Shown one piece after another: positions 19,981-31,254 of a stretch of DNA of 64,000 nt. Made by a program: the position numbers and the translations under genes. Below the pieces are notes generated by a model, which was not told where the DNA came from, searched no databases, and was given only the letters and a program-made list of their open reading frames with translations. The stretch lies in the NCBI GenBank assembly GCA_012934845.2, contig WNNJ02003642.1:62001-126000 (forward strand), written 5' to 3'. The DNA comes from Pomphorhynchus laevis. Its lineage: Eukaryota; Acanthocephala; Palaeacanthocephala; Echinorhynchida; Pomphorhynchidae. How positions within the stretch are numbered: the first letter of the stretch is position 1; every line of letters starts with the position of its first letter.

Positions 19981-22047
19981 GATTAAAATACGAGTCGCTT
20001 TGCGGCATTGCTACAAATTCAGCGAGAAACTTCACAAATAATATTTAACACTTTAAATTAAATATTTTGCTAGCGCGGACTTTCACTTGAGCTACTCACT
20101 GATAACTTTGCCTTAAGATGGGTTGCAAGTAAGTTGAATGTGCTTTTGAAGTTTAATCACTATATAAACCACGAGGAAACGAAATTTGTGAAATGTACAA
20201 CGACACAATAAAGAGAAAGGCCGCGAGTGGTAATAGTGATCCGATAGATGCAATATTTTAATGCATCTTGTCTTCTATTATTAGAAAATATTTAGATCGT
20301 TATCCTATCACTCTACTGTACAAATACTAGTAAAGATATCTACAAGTTGTTCGAAGAATTCAATCAGAGCATGAAGAGAAACCAGAATATTCGCTGCTCA
20401 AGAATCAGGAAGTATGGGTAATTCTCATTAAACACGATGTCATACATCGTGGAAAAAGATACTGTTTCTAGAAAGGCTACGCCTTGGACGATTGAAGTTG
20501 ATGATATGCCTATATATTCATGTGATGTGATAGAAATGAAAATACGTAATTCGATAGTGATAATCAAGAAGACGCTGTTCTTTTTCCGATATCGCCTAGA
20601 CCAGCACGAAGGATTAAGTTACTCGTACGATTATAAGAATTGCGAGGAACTTTTAATATAACTTTTAATGGTTATCTTATAATAATTATTTTTTCTGAAC
20701 TTAACGGCATATTTTGTTATATAAGGTAACTTTTAGTTGGACAAAACCCAAAAAATTAAAACACGTTCATATTAAAATTAATTGAATATCAAAATATGCA
20801 AAAAATTTATCGTAACCTGTGATTACCTATGTCGAAGATAACCAAATAGAATTATTGTCAGGAGAAATATAATTAGCAATGAAGATATTAGTCCAATTGC
20901 GTAACATAAATAGCGATGCTTATCTAAACAAAATTATCAATCGTGAGCAAAAATAAATATTTTAATTTCAGAAATATCTCATAAAAGTGTATTTGTGTAT
21001 ATTCAGTGCCAATATTATCATCATTTCAAATGATAAGTTAAACTTAAAAATAAATAAATTCTCGCGTGAATCAAATTAGAAGTTTTAAAATTATAATTTT
21101 ATATAGAATATATTTAAATTTAAATATTTAAATATTTAAATTTTAAATTTGTATTAATACACATAACACAATATTAATAATATGTTATTTATGACACGTG
21201 ACATCTATTGTATATCTTACAATGACATTTCCACGGTATAACTGCCTTCAGAATTTGTTTAAAATATCAAAATTCAAATTTATTATTGAATTTGTACACA
21301 TTTTATGATGTAGAAGCAATAAACTAAATTTCCATTAATACAAAAAAATCAATTTTTAAATTAAAAATTTAAAACATTTGGTAACTACTAATGTCAAGTT
21401 CAATAAACTTTCAAATTAACATTTTTGAATGTGTTATATAGAAAGTATTCTATATTTAGTTAAAAAAATAAATGCTATAACAGATTAACATTTTCTGCTA
21501 TAACAGATTAACATTTCGCTGCGATTCTTCTGTAACTGTTAAATAACTTACAAACTGCATTTAAAAATATGATTTGAGTTATCATTTATATAATATAAAT
21601 ATTAAATGTCATTTAAAAATATTTACCAAATAGTGAATCAATTTGTATTTTTATATTAATATTATTTTATTGATTTAATATGAATAAATGAATAATTATT
21701 TATTATTTTTTTAAACGTTTGTACATATACCCACGCTATTTTAATATATTGGAATGATCTATCGATTAGAAATTATTTATCAATTTATTGCTTATTTTAT
21801 TATTTTATATTTAAAAAATATAAAAATATAGAGAGCAGCGAAATCAAGAAAATCAAGTAGAGTATCGCATACTGATGAGCCAAAATATGGCAAAACGGCT
21901 TTTCGAAATTTTGTTTTATTTACAATTCGAGGCATTCTGCTGATTTCTATCTTGTATAACATTTGTTATAGCACATAGTACAAATAAGAAAATGCTAGAT
22001 AAATTCAATGCTTTCCATTAGGCTAATTATAAATAGTTTAATCGTGT
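19981..22047. other. intergenic, no supported gene
   Basis: Bases 19981-20660 are less AT-rich and may be further decayed mobile-element sequence. A plus frame at 20437-20661 (MSYIVEKDTVSRKATPWTIE and onward) has no family I recognise. Bases 20661-22047 are AT-rich with nothing recognised. Confidence 0.35.
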
Positions 22048-23439
22048 ATGCGGTTCTTCAGTGAATATCGGACATTCACTTTTGTGGAATCGCGGATTCT
22101 TTCCTTCTATTCGTCACAATGCAGTGAGAGATATAATAGTCCGTTCGCTACCCACGTTTTGTCATCAAGTATGGATCGAGTCTACTCAGAAATCGGCCCG
22201 CATATTTTCTTTAATTCATCAACTACGTCGCGAAATCGTGAGGGACAACTAGATATTGTGTTCAGTAAACTTATAGCAATCGATATGAGCGGATATGTTT
22301 TCATGTCTGTGATTTTTAATATCCATGCTCCATTGAATGCCTTGAGGTCACTTCTATTATATTTTTCGTATAACGAGGAGCGTAAACACGCGAAATATAC
22401 AGAAAAAATTGTAATCGCTGATCACGGTTAATTAACACCTCTTTTGTTTTCGTTGATTGAGGAGTATAGGTTTTGTTGCCTCACGTATCTTGAGGCACTG
22501 GCTATCAAAGCCAGAGCTGTAATGAAACTTAAAATAATGTTTTAATAAAATGAAAAGAAATATTACATTAAAGATTGTAAGTGCATCGCCATTTTGCTTC
22601 CGTGAATCGCGCTCGGAACGCGTCTTCACTTGTTAAGCTGAAAAACATGATTAAAATAAATTTGTTTTATTTCTGTTCAAAATGAGCCAATTTGCGGGTA
22701 ACCTCTCAATTGCAATTTCTATAATTTTCACGATACGTGAGTTATATTATCGTCGAATTTTAGAATTTTCAGACCTGATTTTGCTGCCAAAATCAAGTCA
22801 GAACTTTCTACTTCATAGGGTTTGGATAAAACCAGTTAACACGATCAAGCCAATTTTATGGAATCTTCACTGCCGGGTTGTCATGTTTTATAATCGTTAA
22901 TTCTCGAGACATTGTGTTCAAATTCATCCTACGATTGGGAGCGTTTGCCGTTTTTCACGAAGCTATGCCTACAGACTTCCCTAGATCGGCGCTATGCCGG
23001 AGATCACACTCGATCAAATATAAGTGCGCTTTTAGACAAAATTGAAAGTGGTAGAGAATTGATTGCATATCCCCTTGGGGGTTTCGATCACCCAGGAAGT
23101 TCAGAGGGGTTCATGATAAGAGAAACGAATTTATGGAAGTCATCGAATTGACAATAAATGGCAATTACGGAAAGGCGATGCGCCGCTTTACGTTGAGTAA
23201 TATATGTGAATATTCTAAATCTACGCGCGGAAGACTGACAGTGATACGCTCTTTACATGATGTTCTCCAAAGTTTTGGACAACCATCTTTGATTACTCCC
23301 TTCTGAATTGACTCGGACATAGTTAAGGCCGCAGTCTCATCATTCCCATCCTCTAACTTCACTGGCTGCTTAGGTTTAATGGCAGAACATATTCGAGATA
23401 TGCTGTCGGTAGATCATGGGTGTTGCTATAAAGCATAAC
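22048..23439. other. moderate-GC stretch with unassigned frames
   Basis: Composition here is closer to coding or mobile-element DNA. The longest plus frame is 22048-22431 (127 codons, containing QLDIVFSKLIAIDMSGYVFM), and another lies at 22912-23151 (LDRRYAGDHTRSNISALLDK). I recognise no domain in either, and they may be decayed parts of the same old element as the RT relic that follows. On the minus strand, 22568-22637 could be a short terminal exon (acceptor TTTTTCAG; frame TSEDAFRARFTEAKWRCTYN, L, stop; ATTAAA about 30 bases on). That is only a suggestion. Confidence 0.3.
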
Positions 23440-24094
23440 GTAACTGGTCAATAACATGAACGCTGGTACTCTCCCGGCCGACCTCGTTCCCTTTGTCGCC
23501 GGTGCTAATCTCATGGCCTTAAACAAACTAGATTGAGGGATCTACACAATTCCCATTGGGGAGACATTACGTTGTTTTTGCGCTAAGTGCATTTGCTCCA
23601 AACTGCGACAGCGCTTTGCCAACTCGCTCCATCCGCACCAGCTCGGTGTAGCGAATCCAAACGGAATGGAACAGATAGTTCATCAAGCTAGTCGGCTAAA
23701 ACAACTTAATGATCAATATGTCGATTGGGTTTGGGCTAAGATAGACATGGCTAACGAATTTAATACGTTGAACCGGAAATGTTTCGTCGACGCGATCAGT
23801 AGGAATTTTCTCGAAATTAGTCGATGAACATCATGGTGCTACAGCACTATCTCGAGCCTTTAGTTCGGTAGCCTGAAACCTCTGCAGTCACGAAGAGGGG
23901 TACAACAAGGAAATCATCTTGGTCCAGTTCTGTTTTGATTAGCGATCAATCCGATTATCGTCTAGATCTCAGAGATTGAAGGTATCAGTTTAAATACGTG
24001 GTACCTGGACGACGGAATAGTAGGCGGCACTTCTGTGGCGGTGGGCAATGCTCTGGCTCGTCTTGCTGCAAATTTTCCTGTGATTGAATTGTCT
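23440..24094 (+). pseudogene. old non-LTR-type reverse transcriptase relic
   Basis: Scattered over several frames on the plus strand are RT motifs in the right order: AGTLPADLVPFVAGANLMAL, an IPIGETLRC block, LRQRFANSLHPHQLGVANPN followed by GMEQIVHQ, then WAKIDMANEFNTLNR (first catalytic Asp region), RRGVQQGNHLGPVLF, and WYLDDGIVGGTSVAVGNALA with the catalytic DD. The YLDDG-x-x-GG signature and GVQQG-x-x-LGP-LF indicate a non-LTR type RT of a lineage different from all other LINEs in this window. It is interrupted by stops and frame changes and lacks a recognisable endonuclease, so it is ancient. Confidence 0.6.
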
Positions 24095-24232
24095 ATTAGG
24101 AGAGTATTGGACTTTCTAGTAGAATATTGAACTATTGGACTCTAGTAGTCCAATAGACTATTGAACTCTAGAATCCACAGTATTGGACTCTCTAGTAGAC
24201 TATTGGACTATAAGACTCTCTAGTAGGCTCTG
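24095..24232. repeat. degenerate TATTGGACTCTCTAGTAGA repeats
   Basis: About six imperfect units of TATTGGACT-CT-AGTAG in direct and inverted order, including the hairpin TATTGGACT-CTAGT-AGTCCAATA. The patch sits exactly between the RT relic and the L2-like fragment. Confidence 0.7.
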
Positions 24233-24955
24233 GCGTGACACTCGACATCATAGCTGTGCCAGATCGTTTTGCTGCCTACACCTCACAGTACATCTCCGAT
24301 CCTGGTCTCTCTGATCACTTTCTCGTCACCATCGATCTCCCTTCCAACCACTCCCCGCCTCACACACCTACCATTTTACGTCGCCCTTTGAGAAATATTG
24401 ACATCCCCCTTCTACGCTCTGCCTTACTCAAATCGTCTTTATCTTCTCCCGCAATAATATATTCCTCTTCTCACAATCTTGCCTTTCTTTTCGTCTCTGA
24501 ACTCACATCCACTCTCGATCTGATCTTACCCTTCAAGCCACACCCTTACCGTCGCTTGCACCGTGTCCCATGGCTTGACATTTAAATCCTACTCTCAAAG
24601 TGACGACTCCGTCATGCTTTTCGTATCGATCACCGCTCTCTTAGAAGTGATATCCGCTCGCTCACTCAGTATCTTCATGATTCCTATCTTGCTTTTCACC
24701 GGTCTCGTCTCCACCTACTACGTGCCGAATGCAACACCTTCTAGCAGCATAAAATCAACACTTCATTAAATTCTTAGTCTCTCTGGCATACTTTTAACTC
24801 AATGCTTTCTCGGTTTTATTCGTCTTGCAACATCAATTCCCATGATTATTCGTCATTTATTCGGACCAAAATATCCACGTTTCTTTCTCACAACCCCGTC
24901 TTCATTCCATCTCACCGTTACTGCCTCGCCGAATCCTCCCGGAACTTCTTATTAA
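24233..24955 (+). mobile_element. L2-like LINE internal fragment
   Basis: Encodes the end of the endonuclease and the linker before the RT: VTLDIIAVPDRFAAYTS, ISDPGLSDHFLVTIDL (the SDH motif), TPTILRRPLRNIDIPLLRSA, LPFKPHPYRRLHRVPW. It aligns throughout with 53803-54525 of the L2-like copy in the same orientation. Both ends are cut, and the reading frame shifts after about 24585. It is on the strand opposite to the CUB gene and ends about 50 bases from the donor of exon 25007-25117. Confidence 0.8.
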
Positions 24956-25006
24956 ATTTCATGATTTCAAATTAAATTATTTTAATTAAGCTAATAAGTA
25001 ACTTAC

Positions 25007-25117
25007 TTGATTTATTATCTGTTTCTGATGCACTAAATGCTAAACTAGCGTGATCAGTAACATCCTCTTGTTCAGCAACCTCTTTCATTCGTAACCATGT
25101 ACTATTTGGATTCCACA
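25007..25117 (-). CDS. CUB gene exon, after the CUB domain
   Basis: Acceptor TGTAACTTTTAG, donor GTAAGT. 111 bases, phase-compatible with the preceding exon. It encodes WNPNSTWLRMKEVAEQ and a hydrophilic, Ser/Asp/Glu-rich end (SASETDNKS). Support comes from splice sites and phase, not from homology. Confidence 0.55.
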
Positions 25118-28100
25118 CTAAAAGTTACATTTGTACTTTACATAAATTAAATTAGAAATGAAAATTCTAAAAATTCTAAAATATTTATACATATTTATAG
25201 TATAAAATTTATATATTTATAGTATATATTTACATTCTACATATTTATAGCTCAGAATTTTTATAAACAGTAAATGATAATATGTCATTTATTAGTATAG
25301 AGATTACAGGTCATCAGTAGAAAGTGATGTATATAATTGGATATCCATCAAATTTATGAGTTATATTAAGTTATAAAAAGTTCTAATAAGCATGATATAA
25401 TAATATTGTGATATTATGTCATATTATATCATGATAATGTCAATAACAAGATCTGCAGCATGTACACGTTACAATTATTTTATAGCTCACAAATCTTTAA
25501 GCTTATAGCGTAATCGATACTAACCTAATAATGACTAAAAATATAATTCTAAACGGTATAAAAATATAAAACGTATATCGAAATGTGATCGTGTTGTATT
25601 GTGTTTGAAATGTGATTCTTCAATATGGAACTGATGTATACACACTATTAGCTAGTGATGTATTAATAGTTCGATTAAAAATTTAATTAACTAGATGTAA
25701 CTTGACACCTCGTGTTTTAAGGGCATTACTAAGTGAATATTAGTTACTAATACCTAATATTTATAATAGTATAATACCATTATTATAACGCCTAATACTG
25801 GTATATTAATAAGTGACCCCTCCATTATTAAATTTAACTCATGTATGTGTATATAGTAATATACACATAGATGAGTAAAATTTAATCATTAATAATTTAA
25901 TAATTAAATATTATTAATATATGTATGTGTATTTACGTATTATTAATATTTATTAATATATATAATTAATAATTATTTATATTTAAAATTAATATTTATT
26001 GATTATCTTTATTTATTATTTTATTCGTATTTATCATTTTTGGATTAAAATTCGTAAATATCAAATTAATTAAAAATTGTGTATTATTAACATGACAAAT
26101 TATGATGACATCTGATATGACATGTGATAACATCACATAAAAATAAATTCATCTTTTACAAGTATTTACTTTAAATTATATGATCTAGGATTATGTAGCT
26201 ATGTGGATTAGTTCAAACGTTTCGATTTGCATAAACACACAAATACAACCGATTATTTTTACAAAAAATTGAAGCAGTATGGATAATTAAACGACGTGGT
26301 TTCAACATTTCTGATGCTCAATTTATATTGCTACTTTAGATTCTTGGCTTATAGAAAATTAACGTTAAGGTAATATTTTAAATTCTTGAAAATAAATTTA
26401 AATTTTAGATTTTATTGATCATTCAATATAATCATTAATGTATCGTCATTTCCCTTTAGAGTATGACAATTTGAAAATATTAATCCTTAAAATATTAATT
26501 ATAAATATTATATTATTTATTAATTATAAAATATTAATATTTACATTCTGCAAATATAGAGTCACTGCGATAAATGAGTCATCCGATTGAGTCACTCACT
26601 ATTTACAAAAAAGAATAGTCAGTCTGTGATTTTTAAAACAAATTATTCTATAAATTCACATGAAATAATGATCCTTGCTATAACTTGTAAGAATAATTTC
26701 TAAAGAAATTACAAATTAAACAACTATTTTTGAAAAGTTTGATATCTATTAAATATACCATATGGCTAACGAGTCTAATTTGATCAAATATGAACTTATC
26801 GAGTTAGTCTTAATGTCTTGTTCAAAATAGTTTGTAATTACAAAACAAATTTTGCAATTTAAGAAAATTTTAATTAATTGTACCTTAGTAAAATTTAAAT
26901 TAATTTAAATTAAAATTTAATTTAATTAATTTCAAATAAACGTGTTTAATTTATTTGAAATTAATTAATTTAGGACATAACATTTAGCTGTAAAAGTACA
27001 CAACTTAAAACAACTTTCGCTTGACGATATTTTAATATCATCAATTCTGGCTTGAATAGAACAGTTTCTGAATTGTTATAATCAGTGCTAGAAACAGTTT
27101 TCGATCTGTATACTTACTCCAAAATTCAATTTCGAAACCTTTGTAAGTTCCCCAGTTATTTGCATAATCTGTAACGAATTTTAATGTAACGTCTCCCTCT
27201 TCTGCTTCAAGTAGATATTTGTCAGTCCTATACCCTGAGAGAAGTGGCCCATCATTTATCTGGAGATAATCGTTTGGTTTCCTTGTAAACAAGTATCGGA
27301 AGCCACGTTCAAGATGAAAGTAATGCGCATACATCGTTATTCTAAACAAATATTGGAAGCATATAATAAGTATCTAAGAAAACGAGTTTATATATAAAAC
27401 GAGTTACAAACATGATGTTCAAAAAATCATTTTTCCTGTTACATTATTTACAAAAAATAGAAATTTCAAAACACGATGTTCTTTCCGGTTACAAAAAAAA
27501 TAAAAATTTCATAATTATCTTGTAATTAAGGAATCAACAAAAATGAATAAAATATTAAAATAATAAATAATAATGAAATTTTTAATAATAAAATGTAAAA
27601 TATTAAATTTTCAAACATTTCTGTTTAAAAATTTGCTGTTAAATTTCCATTTTTCAAAAATTTACTTCTACATTTCAGACATTCACCTCTCATTTTTAAT
27701 CCAAAATTTACATCTACATTTAATCTACATTTAAGACAAAAATATTGATAAATATATTTAATTATAATTTAATATAACAAAGATAATTTAATATATTTTT
27801 GTGATATTAAAAATATTAAATTTACTTCCTTGGCAGATGCTAAAGATTTAAAATCTTCTCAATTGCGATTGCGATAGTCTTTAAAATACTTATAGACATA
27901 TTCAAAATAGATAAAAAGATAAATTTAAATTGATCAAATACTTATTACTTATTTAATAAAAGAAACAAATGATTGATAGATATCACCAAATTCATAAACT
28001 TCTCTAAAAAACTTACAAGTAATTCTTTGGAACCTTGATGCGTTTGACACATGATAAATTGTTATCATATGGATTAGGATAATTTGGAGAATGTATTTTT

Positions 28101-28170
28101 ATATGGAATCGAAAAAAAGGTGTGTCTCCGCAAATATCTAGTCGTCTACGATTGATAGCTTCAGAATAAT
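25007..28170 (-). CDS. host gene with a CUB domain, three exons visible
   Basis: Three minus-strand exons (28017-28170, 27118-27341, 25007-25117) join with matching phases into one open frame. Exon one ends after two bases of a codon and exon two supplies one. Exon two ends after one base and exon three supplies two. The first two exons build a CUB domain of about 110 residues: DICGDTPFF, HSPNYPNPYDNNLSC, MYAHYFHLERG, DYLQINDG, then VTLKFVTDYANNWGTYKGFE. CUB domains are extracellular binding modules, so a secreted or membrane protein is likely. The third exon (WNPNSTWLRMKEVAEQEDV and onward) has no domain I recognise. Upstream exons with a signal peptide and further downstream exons are not identified, so the gene is partial here. 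It is not named. Introns are 675 bp and about 2.0 kb. Confidence 0.75.
25118..27117 (-). other. intron of the CUB gene, AT-rich
   Basis: About 2.0 kb between the second and third visible exons. Very AT-rich, with repeated TTTATAGTATA-type sequence at 25185-25250 and many simple AT stretches. No other gene or element is recognised within it. Confidence 0.45.
27118..27341 (-). CDS. CUB gene exon, C-terminal half of CUB domain
   Basis: Acceptor AATATTTGTTTAG, donor GTAAGTAT. The frame covers ITMYAHYFHLERGFRYLF, DYLQINDGPLLSGY, GDVTLKFVTDYANNWG and YKGFEIEFW. The third and fourth CUB cysteines found in many members are not visible, so this may be a divergent two-cysteine CUB domain. Confidence 0.8.
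28017..28170 (-). CDS. CUB gene exon, N-terminal half of CUB domain
   Basis: Acceptor TTATTTTCATTCAG precedes the exon and donor GTAAGT follows it. The frame reads DYSEAINRRRLDICGD, then HSPNYPNPYDNNLSCVKRI: the first CUB cysteine, the SPNYP signature and the second cysteine at usual spacing. Confidence 0.8.
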
Positions 28171-28267
28171 CTGAATGAAAATAATTAGTTTAATCTAACT
28201 AGTTTAAAAGGACATAAAATTTAATTGATAGTCACATAATGATATAAATTAAAAATGATATAATTAA

Positions 28268-28850
28268 ATAAGCTAACTGTGTCTACGTATTTTATATTGC
28301 AAATTAAAAAGAATGCAAAATAAAAGTTAAATAGTTAAATAATAAAAAATTAATATAAGATTTTATATAATTTATATCAAGATGAATTATAAACTGAAAT
28401 TAAAAATAAAAATCAATTTTTATGAATTAACAAATAACTATATAGTTATCAAAATATTTAAGGATTCTATTAATTCAATTTTATCCATATATTTATATTT
28501 ACTTGAGGTTTAATTTTTGTTAGATAGGCGTTATAATTATTATAACACATTTATGTATATCTTTTCCGAATATAAGATTAATTAATTTTACTAACGCTTC
28601 TTTAATATCTACTAAATCTAGATTTGTATAAAGCGTACTAAAATCGTATGTATTTATATTTTGAAAATTTATTCCTTTTGTGTGTTCTAAAAATTCTTTT
28701 GTAGAATTAATACTGAAATAGTGTTTTATACCAGTATTAATTTCGATTACCTTGCAATATTTTTTAAAGTGTGCTTTAATTATTTTAAGTATTTTATTCA
28801 TATAGACAGAAAGTGGTTTGAATGTACATAATGTACAAATTACAAATACC
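28268..28850 (-). mobile_element. PLE fragment: 3' terminus joined to part of the RT
   Basis: 28268-28440 is the outer 3' tail (GCTAACTGTGTCTACGTATT to ATGAATTAACAAATAAC). From about 28447 it jumps directly into RT coding sequence matching 2325-2720 of the minus copy. The readable frame 28520-28852 includes LKPLSVYMNKIL-like sequence, SINSTKEFLEHTKGINFQNI and NTYDFSTLYTNLDLVDIKEA. The whole 3' half of the RT, thumb and inner tail is deleted. Confidence 0.75.
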
Positions 28851-29066
28851 ACAGAATGATCTAATTGCCAATAAAAGTATAAATATACATTTTAATTTTT
28901 TAAAAATATTTTAAATATTTTAAATATTAAAAAATAGCTTTATCTTTATTTATAATAAAAAATTTAATTATAAGTTACTTTATAATTAAACTTATTTATA
29001 ATTTAAAAGAACATTTAATTTAATTGATAGTCACAAAATTATTTAAATTAAAAATACTATAATTAG
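28851..29066. other. AT-rich non-coding stretch
   Basis: Nothing is recognised apart from short AT palindromes (for example TTAATTATAA and its partner near 28967-28992). Confidence 0.35.
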
Positions 29067-29239
29067 TAAAATATTCAGGAACAATCAGGTAAAATTGAAA
29101 GGCAAGATTATTTAGATATTTTGCTAGTAACTACTAGCATCTTTAGAAATTGGAAACATTTTAGAAAATTAGTAATTACTAGCCAAATATCAAAATAATT
29201 TTGTATTTTTATTTTACCTAATCGTTCCTGAATATTTTA
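29067..29239. mobile_element. fold-back (MITE-like) element A, 173 bp
   Basis: Begins TAAAATATTCAGGAAC and ends GTTCCTGAATATTTTA. The arms continue inward for about 75 bases with few mismatches (GCTAGTAACTACTAG opposite TAGTAATTACTAGC), leaving a centre of about 25 bases. No coding capacity. Long inverted repeats and small size fit a MITE or fold-back element; the superfamily is not clear. Confidence 0.65.
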
Positions 29240-29852
29240 AAATACAGATCAGCATGGATATATTTCTTACCATAATAAGTTTTAAAATGTCATAGGATGA
29301 TCTAAATGTAACCAACAGTCTAAATATACTTTTAATTTTTTTAAATATTTAATGTAAATATTTTTGATTAATTCAATACGTTTTTAATTGTTATAATCTT
29401 TAATTAATAATTTATTTATTCATAATTTAAATAAGAATAAAATTTCATTAAAAACATAATTTTATTTGAAAAACAAATATTTAAAAATTGAAAGCTTATC
29501 CATAGCTTTTTAATTGCATAAAATATATTGTGTTTTAATATCTAAAATATTAAAGCAATTTTCATTTAAAATAAAAAGATTATTATTTATTAACTTAAAG
29601 CATTTATTCAGAGTTAAGACATTACGTTTTTCATACATCATTGTGATAGAATGTTTGTTTATTTATCAAATTCAAATATTAATTTGAAGTTTAAATATTC
29701 TATTAAGTGATTTTAAATTAATGCCTTATATTAATAAAAGCATTTTATATATCATCAGCAGGATTAATAGGTGATCTGAAGGTATAATGAGTCATTACAA
29801 TGTATCATTTTGTGTCAAAATATTAAAACAAAAAATTTTTTGATACAATTTT

Positions 29853-29993
29853 GGTAAACTTTTATTTGATATTTTACTAGCCTAGGATCTTCTGAAATTT
29901 CCTGAGAAAATAATTATTTTGAAGAATTAACATCAGAAAATAATTTTCTGAAGATGATAACAGAAGTTAACGAAATATCAAATTAAATTTGCC
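29853..29993. mobile_element. fold-back element B, about 141 bp
   Basis: The left arm GGTAAACTTTTATTTGATAT pairs imperfectly with the right arm GAAATATCAAATTAAATTTG and the following CC. The left arm resembles the inner arm of element A (GGTAAA, then GATATTTT and CTAG), so the two may belong to one family. Confidence 0.45.
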
Positions 29994-31250
29994 TCCTTTC
30001 TTTGATCCAGCTTCAATAATTCTTTATCAATAATGGATCATTGTCAATTATTTAAAAAACAGCATTTATTTATAAATTTCATGTCAATATCCTTTATTTT
30101 AGTAAATAATTCTAAAAATAAACAAACGATTGCTTCAAAATAATGACGAATAATTGACGAATCGTAATTTTAATAACGATGATTAATTATCGTAATTAGT
30201 TATATATTTAATTACGATAATCTTTATCGTAATTTTTAATTTAAAAACTTAGAATGCTGAAAGCGAATACAAATATTCTAAAACATTCAGAAATAAAATA
30301 ACGTAATGATATTAAAGTAATCTTAATAACCACAATGGTTAGTCTACGCATCTACAAAATTATAGAACTCTAAATCAAGACAATGGTAATCAATACGATT
30401 GTAACGTAATTATATGAACAGAAAAAATGCTTTATAACCAAAATAAGAATAATTGGTTTAGGATCTTTCGATAAATGCTGATATCATGTTTACCTCATTT
30501 TCTCGACTTTAGGAGAATATTTTCGCCTGACATTTTTTCTGACAAAAAATAATGCCTTTTGGGGTTTGTAGCTTACTATCTACCTAAATAATTTAATTAT
30601 GAAACTCTGTTTCATTGTCCAATTTCAAAAGCTGTAATATTAAACAACGCCAAGCATATGTAAAACCTGAACTCTCCGTAGGTATTAAAGTTCAACTTTC
30701 TTTTTATTATATTTCAGACATGCGCAACAGCGTCGCAGGTAAAAAGAGCAAAATATTGGTATTTATAATTACGGCAGTACTTTTCGAAATACAAAACGTA
30801 TTTTTTAATAAATAATTTACTTGTGGATTCATGTAATTTAACACAAATTATTTAATTCTTTTCATTTATCCAAATATTCGATTGTTGTTTGCCTTATTTT
30901 GCAAATACATCTTGAAATATCGTTGACGAAATAAATATTTTGATATGCAATAATTATTAAAGAGAGATTATTAATTATTTTAATTGTTGTCTATACTTTA
31001 ATTATTAAAAATTTAACAAAAATACAAAATTTGACAATTTTATATCCAAAAATAGCTTTTATAATTAAAAAATATTTTATTTTTGCAATTCGATGAATCA
31101 ATACTGTAAACTTGTTATTTAAAAAATAATAGTGTATTGTAATAAGTTGTGAGTTTTATTGGTTTGTATATGTTAGAAACAATCTAGAAGGTTTTCATAT
31201 TCTACGCATATTTCTACGCATATTCTAAGTATAAAAATCATTCTCTCGAA
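29994..31250. other. AT-rich intergenic sequence
   Basis: No supported gene. A plus frame at 30615-30815 (66 codons) has no recognised domain. Short palindromic AT patches occur near 30170-30240 (ATCGTAATT in both orientations). Confidence 0.4.
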
Positions 31251-31254
31251 AAAA

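Noticed and set aside
20437-20661. plus frame MSYIVEKDTVSRKATPWTIE as a gene
   Set aside because: Short and unrecognised; it lies beside an LTR fossil and is more likely decayed element sequence.
22048-22431. 127-codon plus frame as a host gene
   Set aside because: Overlapping frames are almost as open, no family pattern is visible, and it neighbours an old RT relic.
30615-30815. plus frame with possible mini-exon (ATATTTCAG to CAGGTAAAA)
   Set aside because: The splice sites give only a 21-base exon and nothing around it supports a gene model.
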